From NCBI RefSeq assembly GCF_016703145.1, contig NZ_JADJCO010000005.1, positions 372,001 to 436,000 on the forward strand: a stretch of 64,000 nt of DNA. Direction: 5' to 3'. Shown here piece by piece: positions 34,413 through 43,235 of this stretch. The notes beneath the pieces were generated by a model that searched no databases, was not told the origin of the DNA, and saw nothing but the letters and a program-made list of their open reading frames with translations. The DNA is from Ottowia sp. GTDB lineage: Bacteria > Pseudomonadota > Gammaproteobacteria > Burkholderiales > Burkholderiaceae_C. Every line of letters begins with the position of its first letter. Position 1 is the stretch's first letter. Both the position numbers and the translations under genes were made by a program.

Positions 34413-34491
34413 TGAAATCGGCCTCCAGCCGGCGCCGGTATTTCGCCAAAAGCTATTGTTAACGTAGCAAAAGACGGCCCGGATCGCGCCC

Positions 34492-35313
34492 TCAGTAGCT
34501 CAGCCGCTCGGGCCGCAGCTCCTGCAGGATGGTGGTGGCGATCTCTTCGATCGACTTGGTGGTGGTGGACAGCCAGCGGATGCCGGCGCGGCGCATCATG
34601 GCCTCGGCCTCGGCCACTTCCATGCGGCAGTTGTCCAGCGCGGCGTAGCGCGAGTTGGGCCGCCGCTCGGCGCGGATCTCGGCCAGGCGCTCGGGCGCGA
34701 TGGTCAGGCCGAAGATCTTGTTGCGGTGCGGCGCCAGCGCGGGCGGCAACTGGCGGCGCTCGAAGTCCTCGGGGATCAGCGGGTAGTTGGCCGCCTTCAG
34801 GCCGTACTGCATGGCCAGGTAAAGGCTGGTCGGGGTCTTGCCGCTGCGGCTGACGCCCACCAGGATGACGTCGGCGCCCTGCAGATCGCGGTTGCTCTGG
34901 CCGTCGTCGTGCGCCAGGCTGAAGTTGATGGCCTCGATGCGATCGTTGTAGGCCTTGCTCTTGCTCGCGTCCGAGAAGCGCCCCACGCGGTGCAGGCTCT
35001 TGATGCCCAGCTCGTGCTCCAGCGGCTGCACGAACATGCCGAACATGTCCATCAGCATGCCCTTGCAGCCGGCGCGGATGATGTCCAGCACCGCCATGTC
35101 CACCAGCGTGGTGAAGACGATGGGGCGCTTGCCCTCCACCTCGCCCACGTGGTTAATCTGGCGCACCGCCTGGTGCGCCTTGTCAGGCGTGTCGACGAAG
35201 GGCAGGCGCACGTGGCGCGGCTGAAAGTCGAACTGCGCCAGGATGGAGTTGCCGAAGGTCTCGGCGGTGATGCCGGTGCCGTCGGAGACGAAGAAAACGG
35301 TGCGATCGGGCAT
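34492..35313 (-). CDS. ppsR: Phosphoenolpyruvate synthase regulatory protein (kinase/pyrophosphorylase)
   Basis: 273 residues, the usual length. It turns PEP synthase off by ADP-dependent phosphorylation and on again by Pi-dependent dephosphorylation. Visible: RTVFFVSDGTGITAETFGNS at the start, the P-loop VILVGVSRSGKTPTSLYLA, YGLKAANYPLIPED, and LDNCRMEVAEAEAMMRRAGI near the end. Start 35313 is chosen over an upstream ATG because it begins the conserved domain. It is divergent from its target ppsA with 200 bases between them, a common arrangement in beta-proteobacteria. Confidence 0.96.
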   Translation of the reverse strand: MPDRTVFFVSDGTGITAETFGNSILAQFDFQPRHVRLPFVDTPDKAHQAVRQINHVGEVEGKRPIVFTTLVDMAVLDIIRAGCKGMLMDMFGMFVQPLEHELGIKSLHRVGRFSDASKSKAYNDRIEAINFSLAHDDGQSNRDLQGADVILVGVSRSGKTPTSLYLAMQYGLKAANYPLIPEDFERRQLPPALAPHRNKIFGLTIAPERLAEIRAERRPNSRYAALDNCRMEVAEAEAMMRRAGIRWLSTTTKSIEEIATTILQELRPERLSY

Positions 35314-35513
35314 GGTGGCGGTGGGCTTCTGCGGGGCCGGCGCGATGGTGGCGGCATCCCTACAATCACGCCCATTATGCGAATTCGCGCGCCGCACCCC
35401 GCCGGATGGCGCCGGCTGATCCAGCCCGGCCGGCCAGCCGCGTGCAGCGCCTTCGCGCCGCGGCCACGCCTGCGCCGCCGCGCCCACAGGTTTTCAAACT
35501 CCGGAGCTTTCCC

Positions 35514-37903
35514 ATGTCCCAGCGTTTCGAGCCGACCGCCCTGGTCGTGCCCTTCGAACAACTCAGGATGACCGATGTCGAGGCGGTCGGCGGCAAGAAC
35601 GCCAGCCTCGGCGAGATGATCTCGCAACTGCCGCAGGGCGTGCGCGTGCCCACGGGCTTCGCCACCACGGCGCACGCGTTCCGCCAATTCCTGGCCCATG
35701 ACGGCTTGGCCGAGCGCATCAGCCGGCGTCTGGCGACGCTGAACACCGACGACGTGCGCGCGCTGGCCGAGGCCGGCGCCGAGATCCGCGGCTGGGTCGA
35801 GGCCCAGCCCTTTCCCGCCGACCTGGCGCAGGCCATCCGCGGCGCCTTCGCCACGCTGTCCGAGGGCAACGCCGAGGCCAGCTTCGCCGTGCGCTCGTCG
35901 GCCACGGCCGAGGACTTGCCCGACGCCTCGTTCGCCGGCCAGCAGGAGACCTTCCTCAACGTGGTGGGCATCGAGGACGTGCTGCACAAGATGAAGGAGG
36001 TGTTCGCCAGCCTCTACAACGACCGCGCCATCAGCTACCGCGTGCACAAGGGCTTCGCGCACGACGTGGTGGCCCTGTCGGCCGGCGTGCAGCGCATGGT
36101 GCGCTCCGACCTGGGGGCGGCGGGCGTCATGTTCACCATCGACACCGAGTCGGGCTTCGACCAGGTGGTCTTCATCACCAGCAGCTACGGCCTGGGCGAG
36201 ACGGTGGTGCAGGGCGCCGTCAACCCTGACGAGTTTTACGTGCACAAGCCCATGCTGCAGGCCGGCAAGAAGGCGCTGATCCGCCGCAACCTGGGATCCA
36301 AGCTGATCCAGATGGTGTTCGCCACGCCGGCGGAGAAAGCCGCCAGCGGCAAACTGGTGAAGACGATCGACGTGCCTGCCGAGCAGCGCAACCGCTATTC
36401 GCTCACCGACGCCGACGTCGAGCAGCTGGCGCGCTACGCGCTGGTGATCGAGCAGCACTACGGCCGCCCGATGGACATCGAATGGGGCAAGGACGGCACC
36501 GACGGCCAGCTCTACATCCTGCAGGCGCGCCCCGAGACGGTGAAGAGCCAGCAGCAGGGCAAGACCGAGCTGCGCTACAAGCTCAAGAGCACTGGCACCG
36601 TGCTGGCCGAGGGCCGCGCCATCGGCCAGAAGATCGGCACCGGCCCGGTGCGGCTGGTGGGCGCATCGCCGAGATGGACAAGGTGCAGCCCGGCGACGTG
36701 CTGGTCACCGACATGACCGACCCCAACTGGGAGCCGGTGATGAAGCGCGCCGCCGCCATCGTCACCAACCGCGGCGGGCGCACTTGCCACGCCGCCATCA
36801 TCGCGCGCGAACTCGGCATCCCGGCCGTGGTCGGCTGCGGCGACGCCACCGAGCGGCTGAAGGACGGCACCCTGGTGACGGTGAGCTGCGCCGAGGGCGA
36901 CACCGGCCACATCTACGACGGCCTGCTGGAAACCGAGGTGACCGAGGTGCAGCGCGGCGAGATGCCGCCCATCGCCACCAAGATCATGATGAACGTGGGC
37001 AACCCGCAGCTCGCCTTCGACTTCGCGCAGCTGCCCAACGAAGGCGTGGGCCTGGCGCGGCTGGAGTTCATCATCAACAACAACATCGGCGTGCACCCCA
37101 AGGCCATCCTGGACTACCCGCAGGTGGATGCCGACCTGAAGAAGGCGGTCGAGTCGGTGGCCCGCGGCCACGCCAGCCCGCGCGCCTTCTACGTCGACAA
37201 GGTGGCCGAGGGTGTGGCCACCATCGCCGCGGCCTTCTGGCCCAAGCCGGTGATCGTGCGCCTGTCGGACTTCAAGAGCAACGAGTACCGCAAGCTGATC
37301 GGCGGCAGCCGCTACGAGCCCGAGGAAGAGAACCCGATGCTGGGCTTCCGCGGCGCGTCGCGCTACGTCAGCGAGGCCTTCGGTGAGGCTTTCGCGATGG
37401 AGTGCGAGGCGCTCAAGCGCGTGCGCGACGACATGGGCCTGACCAACGTGCAGGTCATGGTGCCCTTCGTGCGCACGCTGGGCCAGGCCGAGCGCGTGAC
37501 GGGCCTGCTGGCCGAGCGTGGCCTGGCGCGCGGCCAGAACGGCCTGAAGGTGGTGATGATGTGCGAAGTGCCCAGCAACGCCATCCTGGCCGATGACTTC
37601 CTGAAGTTCTTCGACGGCTTCTCCATCGGCTCCAACGACCTGACCCAGCTCACCCTGGGCCTCGACCGCGACTCGGGCATGGCGCTGCTGGCGGCCGACT
37701 TCGACGAGCGCGACCCCGCTGTCAAGGCCTTGCTGTCGCGCGCCATCGCGGCCTGCCAGCGCCAAGGCAAGTACGTCGGCATCTGCGGTCAGGGGCCCAG
37801 CGACCACCCCGACTTCGCGCGCTGGCTGGCCGACGAGGGCATCGCCTCGATCTCGCTCAACCCCGACAGCGTGATCGCCACCTGGACCCTGCTGGCCCAG
37901 TAG
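35514..37903 (+). pseudogene. ppsA: Phosphoenolpyruvate synthase, disrupted by a one-base deletion
   Basis: The N-terminal two fifths read from ATG 35514 (VEAVGGKNASLGEMISQLPQ, FAVRSSATAEDLPDASFAGQ, with the ATP-grasp region). At about 36660-36664 one base is missing: IGTGPVRLVG should continue SIAEMDKVQPGDVLVTD, and does so in the next frame. The remainder is intact: the phospho-histidine loop NRGGRTCHAAIIARELGIPA, GFRGASRYVSEAFGEAFAME, and the C-terminal SNDLTQLTLGLDRDSG with GICGQGPSDHP. Restored length is 796 residues, close to the 792 of E. coli. The enzyme makes PEP from pyruvate and ATP. As everything else is conserved and ppsR is intact, a sequencing error is a strong alternative to real loss. 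Confidence 0.88.
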
Positions 37904-37929
37904 CGCCGCCTTGCCAGCCCGAGCCGGAC

Positions 37930-37990
37930 GCTATGAAAAAGGAAGCTGTTGGCGCAATGCGGGTACGGGCTTGGCTGCTTTTTCTTTGGG
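37930..37990. repeat. Repeat-like sequence forming the start of the DUF4212 gene
   Basis: GCTATGAAAAAGGAAGCTGT, then TGGCGCAATGCGGGTACGGG, then CTTGGCTGC. It aligns with the copy at 59930-59994 (GCTATATGAAACATAGCTGT, then TGGCACAATACCCGTGCGGG) over its first two blocks. The ATG at 37933 lies inside the dyad loop. Confidence 0.55.
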
Positions 37991-38205
37991 CAACCGCCTC
38001 GTTCGGCGTGTGCTTCTTCGCGCGCGACCTCGACCAGGTGGTGGCTGGCTGGCCGCTCAACTTCTGGCTGGCGGCGCAGGGCGGGGTGCTGGTGTTCATC
38101 GGCATCGTGATGGCGTACGCGTGGTACATGAACCGCGCCGAGGCGGGCTTGCCGCCCGCCGGCGGTGAAGCGGCCGGCGAGGGCGGCGATGGCGTCCCCC
38201 GGTAG
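37933..38205 (+). CDS. DUF4212 small subunit of a sodium:solute symporter
   Basis: Up to 90 residues with two membrane helices: AWLLFLWATASFGVCFFARD and LNFWLAAQGGVLVFIGIVMA, the second followed by YAWYMNRAEAGL. The spacing of the helices and the closing YAW-MN motif identify the DUF4212 family, always found just before a VC_2705-type symporter, as here. The start codon and first dozen residues (MKKEAVGAMRVRAW) are encoded by sequence resembling the dispersed repeat; an internal ATG at 37957 could be the older start. The stop overlaps the symporter gene by 17 bases. Confidence 0.85.
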   Translation: MKKEAVGAMRVRAWLLFLWATASFGVCFFARDLDQVVAGWPLNFWLAAQGGVLVFIGIVMAYAWYMNRAEAGLPPAGGEAAGEGGDGVPR

Positions 38206-40270
38206 CCGCGCCGGGCGCGGCGACGTTTGGCGCGTGCACCGCGCGATGGCGCTGTTCGTCACCGGCTTCATTGCCTTCCTGGCGCTGATGGCCTGGGCCG
38301 AGCACGCGGGCCTGTCGCGCGGCTGGATCGGGCCGATCTTCCTGTTCCTGTCGGTCATGGTGTACGCCTGCATCGGCATCTACGCGCGCACCACCGACCC
38401 GGACGACTTCTACGTCGCCGGCCGCCGCATCCCCGCCATGTACAACGGCATGGCCACGGCGGCGGACTGGATGAGCGCGGCCTCGTTCATCAGCCTGGCC
38501 GGCGCGTTGTACCTGCAGGGTTTCTCGGGCACGGCGGCGCAGCCGGGTGGGCTGGCCTACGTGCTGGGCTGGACCGGAGGCTTCTGCCTGGTGGGGCTGT
38601 TGATCGCGCCGCGCTTGCGCGCGATGGAGCTGTACACGGTGCCCGACTTCTTCGTCATCCGTTTCGGCGGGCGCTGGCCCCGCCTGCTGGCGGCGCTGGG
38701 CGCGGTGGCGTGCTCGTTCATGTACGTGGTGGCGCAGATCTACGGCATCGGCCTGATCGCCTCGCGCCTGACGGGCGTGCAGTTCGAGATCGGCATCCTG
38801 CTGGGGCTGGGCGGCGTGCTGCTGTGCTCGTTCCTGGGCGGCATGCGCGCCATCACCTGGACGCAGACGGTGCAGTACGTGGTGCTGCTGCTGGCGTTCA
38901 TGATCCCGGTGTCGTGGCTGGCGTACAAGCAGCTCGGCACGCCGCTGGCACCACTGGCCTATGGCGCGCAACTGCTCAAGATCGAGCGGCTGGAGCAGGT
39001 GCTGATCGCCTCGCCGGCCGAGCAGGAGGTGCGCGCCGCCTACCTGGAGCGCGCGCGCGACTACGCCGAGCGCCTGCAGGATCCGGCCGCCGCGCTGGCG
39101 CGCGAGCGCGACCGGTTGGAGGATCGCCTCCGTCAGCTCAAGGCCCAGGGCGCCGACTTCTCGCTGGTGATGCAGGCACGGCGCGAGCTGTCGGCCCTGC
39201 CGCGCGACGCCGCCAGCGCGCGCGAGCTGTGGGGCCGCGCCATGCAGGAGGCCGAGGAGCGCGCCAAGCCGCTGGGCGGCCTGCCGCGCCACGGCCAGGC
39301 CTTCGCTGGCGACCCGCGCGGTACGCCGGACGAACAGGCCGAGTTCAGCACCTCGCGCCTGAACTTCGTGGCGCTGATGTTCTGCCTGATGGTGGGCACG
39401 GCCAGCCTGCCGCACCTGCTGACGCGCTTCTACACCACCTCCAGCGTGGCCGAGACGCGCCGCTCGGTGGCGTGGTCGCTGGTGTTCATCGCGCTGCTGT
39501 ACCTGGGCACGCCGGCGCTGGCGGTGTTGGTCAAGTACGAGGTGATGCAGCACCTGGTGGGCAGCAGCTTCGACGAATTGCCGCACTGGATCGCGCAGTG
39601 GGCGCGCGTGGACCCGGCGCTGATCTCGGTGCAGGACATCAACGGCGACCGCATCCTGCAGTTCGGCGAGATCCGCCTGGGCGCCGACATGATCATGCTG
39701 GCCACGCCCGAGCTGGGCGGGCTGCCCTACGCCGTGTCGGGGCTGGTGGCCGCGGGCGGGCTGGCGGCGGCGCTGTCCACCGCCGACGGGCTGCTGCTGA
39801 CCATCAGCAACGCGCTGGTGCACGACACGGCGCCGGTCAAGGGCGGCGTGGTGCAGGTGTCGGAGAACCGCGTGATCCTGTCCAAGTTCGCCCTGCTGGC
39901 GGCGGCCATGCTGGCGGCCTCGGTGGCGGCGCTGAAGCCGGCGGAGATCCTGTCGCTGGTGGCGGCCTCGTTCTCGCTGGCGGCGTCCACGTTCTTCCCG
40001 GCGCTGGTGGCGGGGCTGTTCTGGCGCCGCGCCAGCGGGCGCGCGGCGGTGGCCGGCATGCTGGCGGGCGCCGGCGTCACCGTGGCCTACATGCTGCTGG
40101 CCAGCCCGTCGGTGCGCGCCTGGTGGGGCCTGGCGCCGGGCGGGCTGTGGTGGGGCATCCACCCCGTGTCGGCGGGCTTCTTCGGCGTGCCGGCGGGGTT
40201 CGCGGTGATCGCGCTGGTGTCGTGGTGGGAAGGGCGCCGGGCGCCCGGCGCGCTTCCCGTGTCCGCCTGA
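38189..40270 (+). CDS. Sodium:solute symporter, VC_2705 subfamily
   Basis: About 693 residues with some 13 membrane helices of the SSS fold. Seen: DPDDFYVAGRRIPAMYNGMA, TAADWMSAASFISLAGALYL, GGMRAITWTQTVQYVVLLLA. An unusually long hydrophilic insert (about residues 265-390), predicted to be helical and coiled-coil-like, splits the helices. Near residue 490 is VQDINGDRILQFGEIRLG, whose Asp-Asn-Asp-Glu spacing is that of an EF-hand loop, followed by LVAAGGLAAALSTADGLLL. It takes up a small organic acid such as acetate with sodium, by family analogy. ATG 38189 follows GAGGG; a GTG at 38165 is possible. Coupled to the DUF4212 gene. Confidence 0.9.
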   Translation: MASPGSRAGRGDVWRVHRAMALFVTGFIAFLALMAWAEHAGLSRGWIGPIFLFLSVMVYACIGIYARTTDPDDFYVAGRRIPAMYNGMATAADWMSAASFISLAGALYLQGFSGTAAQPGGLAYVLGWTGGFCLVGLLIAPRLRAMELYTVPDFFVIRFGGRWPRLLAALGAVACSFMYVVAQIYGIGLIASRLTGVQFEIGILLGLGGVLLCSFLGGMRAITWTQTVQYVVLLLAFMIPVSWLAYKQLGTPLAPLAYGAQLLKIERLEQVLIASPAEQEVRAAYLERARDYAERLQDPAAALARERDRLEDRLRQLKAQGADFSLVMQARRELSALPRDAASARELWGRAMQEAEERAKPLGGLPRHGQAFAGDPRGTPDEQAEFSTSRLNFVALMFCLMVGTASLPHLLTRFYTTSSVAETRRSVAWSLVFIALLYLGTPALAVLVKYEVMQHLVGSSFDELPHWIAQWARVDPALISVQDINGDRILQFGEIRLGADMIMLATPELGGLPYAVSGLVAAGGLAAALSTADGLLLTISNALVHDTAPVKGGVVQVSENRVILSKFALLAAAMLAASVAALKPAEILSLVAASFSLAASTFFPALVAGLFWRRASGRAAVAGMLAGAGVTVAYMLLASPSVRAWWGLAPGGLWWGIHPVSAGFFGVPAGFAVIALVSWWEGRRAPGALPVSA

Positions 40271-40338
40271 ATGCTATTTAATATATAGCTTTTGGCGAAA
40301 TACCCGCGCGGGCTAGGGGCCGATTTCATTCGAAATTT
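40271..40338. repeat. Dispersed repeat element, best-preserved copy
   Basis: Directly after the symporter stop: ATGCTATTTAATATATAGCT, TTTGGCGAAATACCCGCGCG, GGCTAGGGGCCGATTTCATT, CGAAATTTGG. It fills nearly the whole 84-base gap to the convergent ABC gene. The GCTAT-ATAGC stem followed by TTTT, and the CCCGCGCGGG palindrome, are both clear. Confidence 0.85.
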
Positions 40339-40354
40339 GGCGAGCGAGCGGGCC

Positions 40355-42214
40355 TCATGCCGGCGCGGCCAGTTCGGCCTCCTCGGCCTGCTCGCCCAGG
40401 AAGCCGCCGCTCTGCCGCGCCCACAGGCGCGCGTACAACCCGCCCTGCGCCAGCAGTTCGGCGTGCGTGCCCTGCTCGGCGATGCGCCCCTGGTCCAGCA
40501 CGATCAGCCGGTCCAGCGCGGCGATGGTGGACAGGCGGTGCGCGATGGCGATCACGGTCTTGCCCTTCATCAGCTCCTCCAGGCTTTCCTGGATCGCCGC
40601 CTCGACCTCGGAGTCGAGCGCGCTGGTGGCCTCGTCCAGCAGCAGGATGGGCGCGTCCTTGAGCATCACGCGGGCGATGGCCACGCGCTGGCGCTGGCCG
40701 CCGGAGAGCTTGACGCCGCGCTCGCCCACGTGCGCCTCGTAGCCGGTGCGGCCCTGCAGGTCGGTGAGGTGCCCGATGAAGTCGTGCGCCTGGGCGCGGT
40801 GGGCGGCGGCGTGCAGTTCGGCCTCGGTGGCGTCGGGGCGGCCGTAGAGGATGTTGTCGCGCATGGCGCGGTGCAGCAGCGAGGTGTCCTGCGTCACCAT
40901 GCCGATGTGCTGGCGCAGGCTGTCCTGCGTGACGTGGGCGATGTCCTGCCCGTCGATCAGGATGCGCCCGCCCTGCACGTCGTGGAAGCGCAGCAGCAGG
41001 TTCACCAGCGTGGACTTGCCGGCGCCCGAGCGGCCGATCAGGCCGATCTTCTCGCCGGGGCGGATGGTCAGGCGCAGGTGGTCGATGACCGGCGCGCCGC
41101 CGTCGTGGTAGCTGAAGGACACGTCGTCGAAGCGCACCTCGCCGCATGCCACCACCAGCGGCCGGGCATCGCGCGCGTCCACCACCGTGCGCGGGCGCGA
41201 CAGGGTGTTGATGCCGTCCTGGATGGTGCCCACGCTCTCGAACAGGCTGGTCATCTCCCACATCACCCAGTGGCTCATGCCCGACAGGCGCAGCGCCATG
41301 GCGGTGACGGCCGCCACCGCGCCCACGCCGACCTGGCCCAGCGACCACAGCCACAGCGCGCTGCCGCAGGCGCCCAGGATCAGCGCCACGATCAGCACGT
41401 GGTTGACCACCTCGAACTGGCTCACCAGCCGCATCTGCGCGTAGCCGGTGCGCCGGAAGTCCTCCATCGCCGCGCGGGCGAAGGCCGCCTCGCGGTGGGT
41501 GTGCGAGAACAGCTTGACGGTGGCGATGTTGGTGTAGGCGTCGGTGATGCGCCCGGTCATCACGCTGCGCGCGTCGGCCTGCGCGCGGCTGACCTGGCCC
41601 AGGCGCGGCACGAAGTACAGGCCCGCCAGCGCATAGGTCAGCGCCCACAGCAGGAAGGGCAGCATCAGCCAGGCGTCGAAGCCCGCCGCCAGCGCCAGCA
41701 TGGCCACCATGTACACGCCCATGCCCACCACCACGTCGGTGGCGGTGAAGATCATGTCGCGCACGGCCAGCGCGGTCTGCATGATCTTGGTGGTGATGCG
41801 GCCGGCGAACTCGTCGGCGTAGAAGGCCATGCTCTGGCCCAGCATCAGGCGGTGGAAGTTCCAGCGCAGCCGCAGCGGGAAGTTGATGGCCAGCGTCTGG
41901 TGCTTGACGATGGTCTGCAGCGCCACCAGCGCGATCGAGGCCAGCAGCACCGCGGCCAGCACCGCCAGCATGGCGCCGTGCTCGGCCCACAGCCGCCCCG
42001 GCGAGGTCGCGGCCAGCCAATCGACCACCCGGCCCAGCATGGCGAACAGCAGCGCGTCGTAGGCCGAGGTGGCGGCCGACAGCAGCGTCAGCGACAGCAC
42101 GTAGCCGCGCAGGCCGGCCGTGGCGTTCCACACGAAGGCGAAAAAGCCCTTCGGCGGCAAGCCGGGCTCCGGGTCGGGGTAGGGCGGAAGGAGTTTTTCG
42201 AAGTAACCGAGCAA
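40355..42214 (-). CDS. ABC exporter, fused membrane and ATP-binding domains (MsbA/MDR type)
   Basis: About 619 residues. The N-terminal six-helix domain begins LGYFEKLLPPYPDPEPGLPP, KGFFAFVWNATAGLRG. The ATPase domain has Walker A (LIGRSGAGKSTLVNLLLRFH), the signature LSGGQRQRVAIARVMLKDAP and Walker B ILLLDEATSALDSEVE, then the H-loop IAIAHRLSTIAAL. Such half-transporters work as homodimers or heterodimers and export lipids or drugs. There is no ATG near the conserved N-terminus; TTG 42214 is taken as start. In-frame ATGs exist far upstream (42490, 42415) but would add unconserved residues read through a repeat. The substrate is unknown. Confidence 0.9.
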   Translation of the reverse strand: MLGYFEKLLPPYPDPEPGLPPKGFFAFVWNATAGLRGYVLSLTLLSAATSAYDALLFAMLGRVVDWLAATSPGRLWAEHGAMLAVLAAVLLASIALVALQTIVKHQTLAINFPLRLRWNFHRLMLGQSMAFYADEFAGRITTKIMQTALAVRDMIFTATDVVVGMGVYMVAMLALAAGFDAWLMLPFLLWALTYALAGLYFVPRLGQVSRAQADARSVMTGRITDAYTNIATVKLFSHTHREAAFARAAMEDFRRTGYAQMRLVSQFEVVNHVLIVALILGACGSALWLWSLGQVGVGAVAAVTAMALRLSGMSHWVMWEMTSLFESVGTIQDGINTLSRPRTVVDARDARPLVVACGEVRFDDVSFSYHDGGAPVIDHLRLTIRPGEKIGLIGRSGAGKSTLVNLLLRFHDVQGGRILIDGQDIAHVTQDSLRQHIGMVTQDTSLLHRAMRDNILYGRPDATEAELHAAAHRAQAHDFIGHLTDLQGRTGYEAHVGERGVKLSGGQRQRVAIARVMLKDAPILLLDEATSALDSEVEAAIQESLEELMKGKTVIAIAHRLSTIAALDRLIVLDQGRIAEQGTHAELLAQGGLYARLWARQSGGFLGEQAEEAELAAPA

Positions 42215-42298
42215 GGCGGGGCCTCGTGACGCTTGGTGGGCGCAGCATTGTGCCCGCAGGGGGCGAACGGCGCCGCAGGGCGGAAAATGCGTTTGGAG

Positions 42299-42366
42299 AT
42301 GCTTCTTATTTGATAGCTGTTGGCGTAATACTGGTACCGGCTGGTGCCCAATTTCTTCAAATAAAA
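42299..42366. repeat. Dispersed repeat element upstream of the ABC exporter
   Basis: Plus-strand GCTTCTTATTTGATAGCTGT, TGGCGTAATACTGGTACCGG, CTGGTGCCCAATTTCTTCAA. The central palindrome is here CCGGTACCAG-like. This copy lies between two genes on the same strand, unlike most others. Confidence 0.75.
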
Positions 42367-42385
42367 GCCGGCGCGCACCGTGCAG

Positions 42386-42420
42386 AAAAAAGCGATGCCC
42401 GCCGAAGCGGTGCATCGCTT
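42386..42420 (-). terminator. Rho-independent terminator of mpg
   Basis: On the minus strand: AAGCGATGC, A, CCGC, TTCG, GCGG, GCATCGCTT, then TTTT. The nine-base outer stem is perfect, the inner CCGC/GCGG stem closes a TTCG tetraloop, and six T residues follow. It lies about 170 bases after the mpg stop. Confidence 0.85.
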
Positions 42421-42593
42421 GAAAACCGCAGCCGATGAGGAAGGGAAGAGGAGGAGCGGCTGCGGCGGATCTCACAAGCCGGCGCCGCATGCAAGGCGCC
42501 GTTCATGGCTTGCCCGTATGGTGGCCCGAAACGCACGGCTGGCGTGTCGGCCCGGCGCGCGCGTGCTTGTCGGACCCGTCCTTCACGCGGCGC

Positions 42594-43163
42594 TCAAAAG
42601 CGCCGGCTCAGGTAGCGCGAGCCCGCCAGGCCGAAGCGCCAGGGCAGATCGACCGCCTTGCTGATGCCGATGCGCGGGCCGGCCACCACCTCCGCGCGTG
42701 CGCCGCCGCCCGCGGCCAGCAGCGCGAAAGGCGCCTGGTCGAGCGGCAGGCCGTAGTGCTGGAGCGCGATGCCCAGCGCCTGGCCCACGCGGCCGGGACC
42801 GGCGCACAGCAGGCGCGCGTTCTCCAGCCCGCGCCGCGCGCGCATGAGGTCCAGCCCCTGCGTGGGCTCGATCGCTCGGATCAGCACCCCGGCGCCGTGG
42901 CCCGCCTCGCGGCAGACGAAGTTGAGGCACCAGTGGATGCCGTAGCTCCGGTACACGTAGGCGTGCCCCGGCGCGCCGAACATCGCCCGGTTGCGCGGCG
43001 TGGGGCCGGCATGGGTGTGCGAGGCGGGCTCGCCCCGGTCGTAGGCCTCGGTCTCGACGATGACGCCGCCCACGCCATCGACCAGCAGCGTGGCGCCGAT
43101 CAGCGCGCGGGCCACGTGGGGCGCGTCGGCGGCGAAATCATCGGCGGTCAGGGAGCGGGGCAT
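42594..43163 (-). CDS. mpg: DNA-3-methyladenine glycosylase (AAG/MPG family)
   Basis: 189 residues, the size of bacterial AAG homologues. It removes alkylated purines in base-excision repair. Conserved: VARALIGATLLVDGVGGVIV, ETEAYDRGEPASHTHAGPTP, RNRAMFGAPGHAYVYRSYGI, HWCLNFVCREAGHGAGVLIR, AIEPTQGLDLM, and LCAGPGRVGQALGI. The catalytic Glu is in VETEAYDR. Start at 43163 is the only ATG directly before the conserved region. It is divergent from acuI with 72 bases between them and is followed by its own terminator. Confidence 0.94.
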   Translation of the reverse strand: MPRSLTADDFAADAPHVARALIGATLLVDGVGGVIVETEAYDRGEPASHTHAGPTPRNRAMFGAPGHAYVYRSYGIHWCLNFVCREAGHGAGVLIRAIEPTQGLDLMRARRGLENARLLCAGPGRVGQALGIALQHYGLPLDQAPFALLAAGGGARAEVVAGPRIGISKAVDLPWRFGLAGSRYLSRRF

Positions 43164-43235
43164 GGCGATGCGGGAGGGTATGCGGTTGGGCGCGGCTAAG
43201 ATTGTCCGACACGCCATTTCATGAGGAGACCCCCG

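Larger units (their letters stand above)
33596..34470. repeat. Dispersed repeat element split by the IS insertion
   Basis: Joining 33596-33603 to 34421 onward restores one continuous copy: minus-strand text GCTACGTTAACAATAGCTTT, TGGCGAAATACCGGCGCCGG, CTGGAGGCCGATTTCATTCA. This agrees closely with the uninterrupted copy at 40271-40338. It originally filled part of the convergent gap between the GlcG-like gene and ppsR. Confidence 0.8.
42215..42593. other. Non-coding gap between ABC exporter and mpg
   Basis: 379 bases between two minus-strand genes. It holds a dispersed-repeat copy (42299-42366) and a rho-independent terminator for mpg (42386-42420). The stretch 42421-42593 is the presumed mpg 3' untranslated region; nothing else was recognised. 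The promoter of the ABC gene should lie near 42215-42300. Confidence 0.6.
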
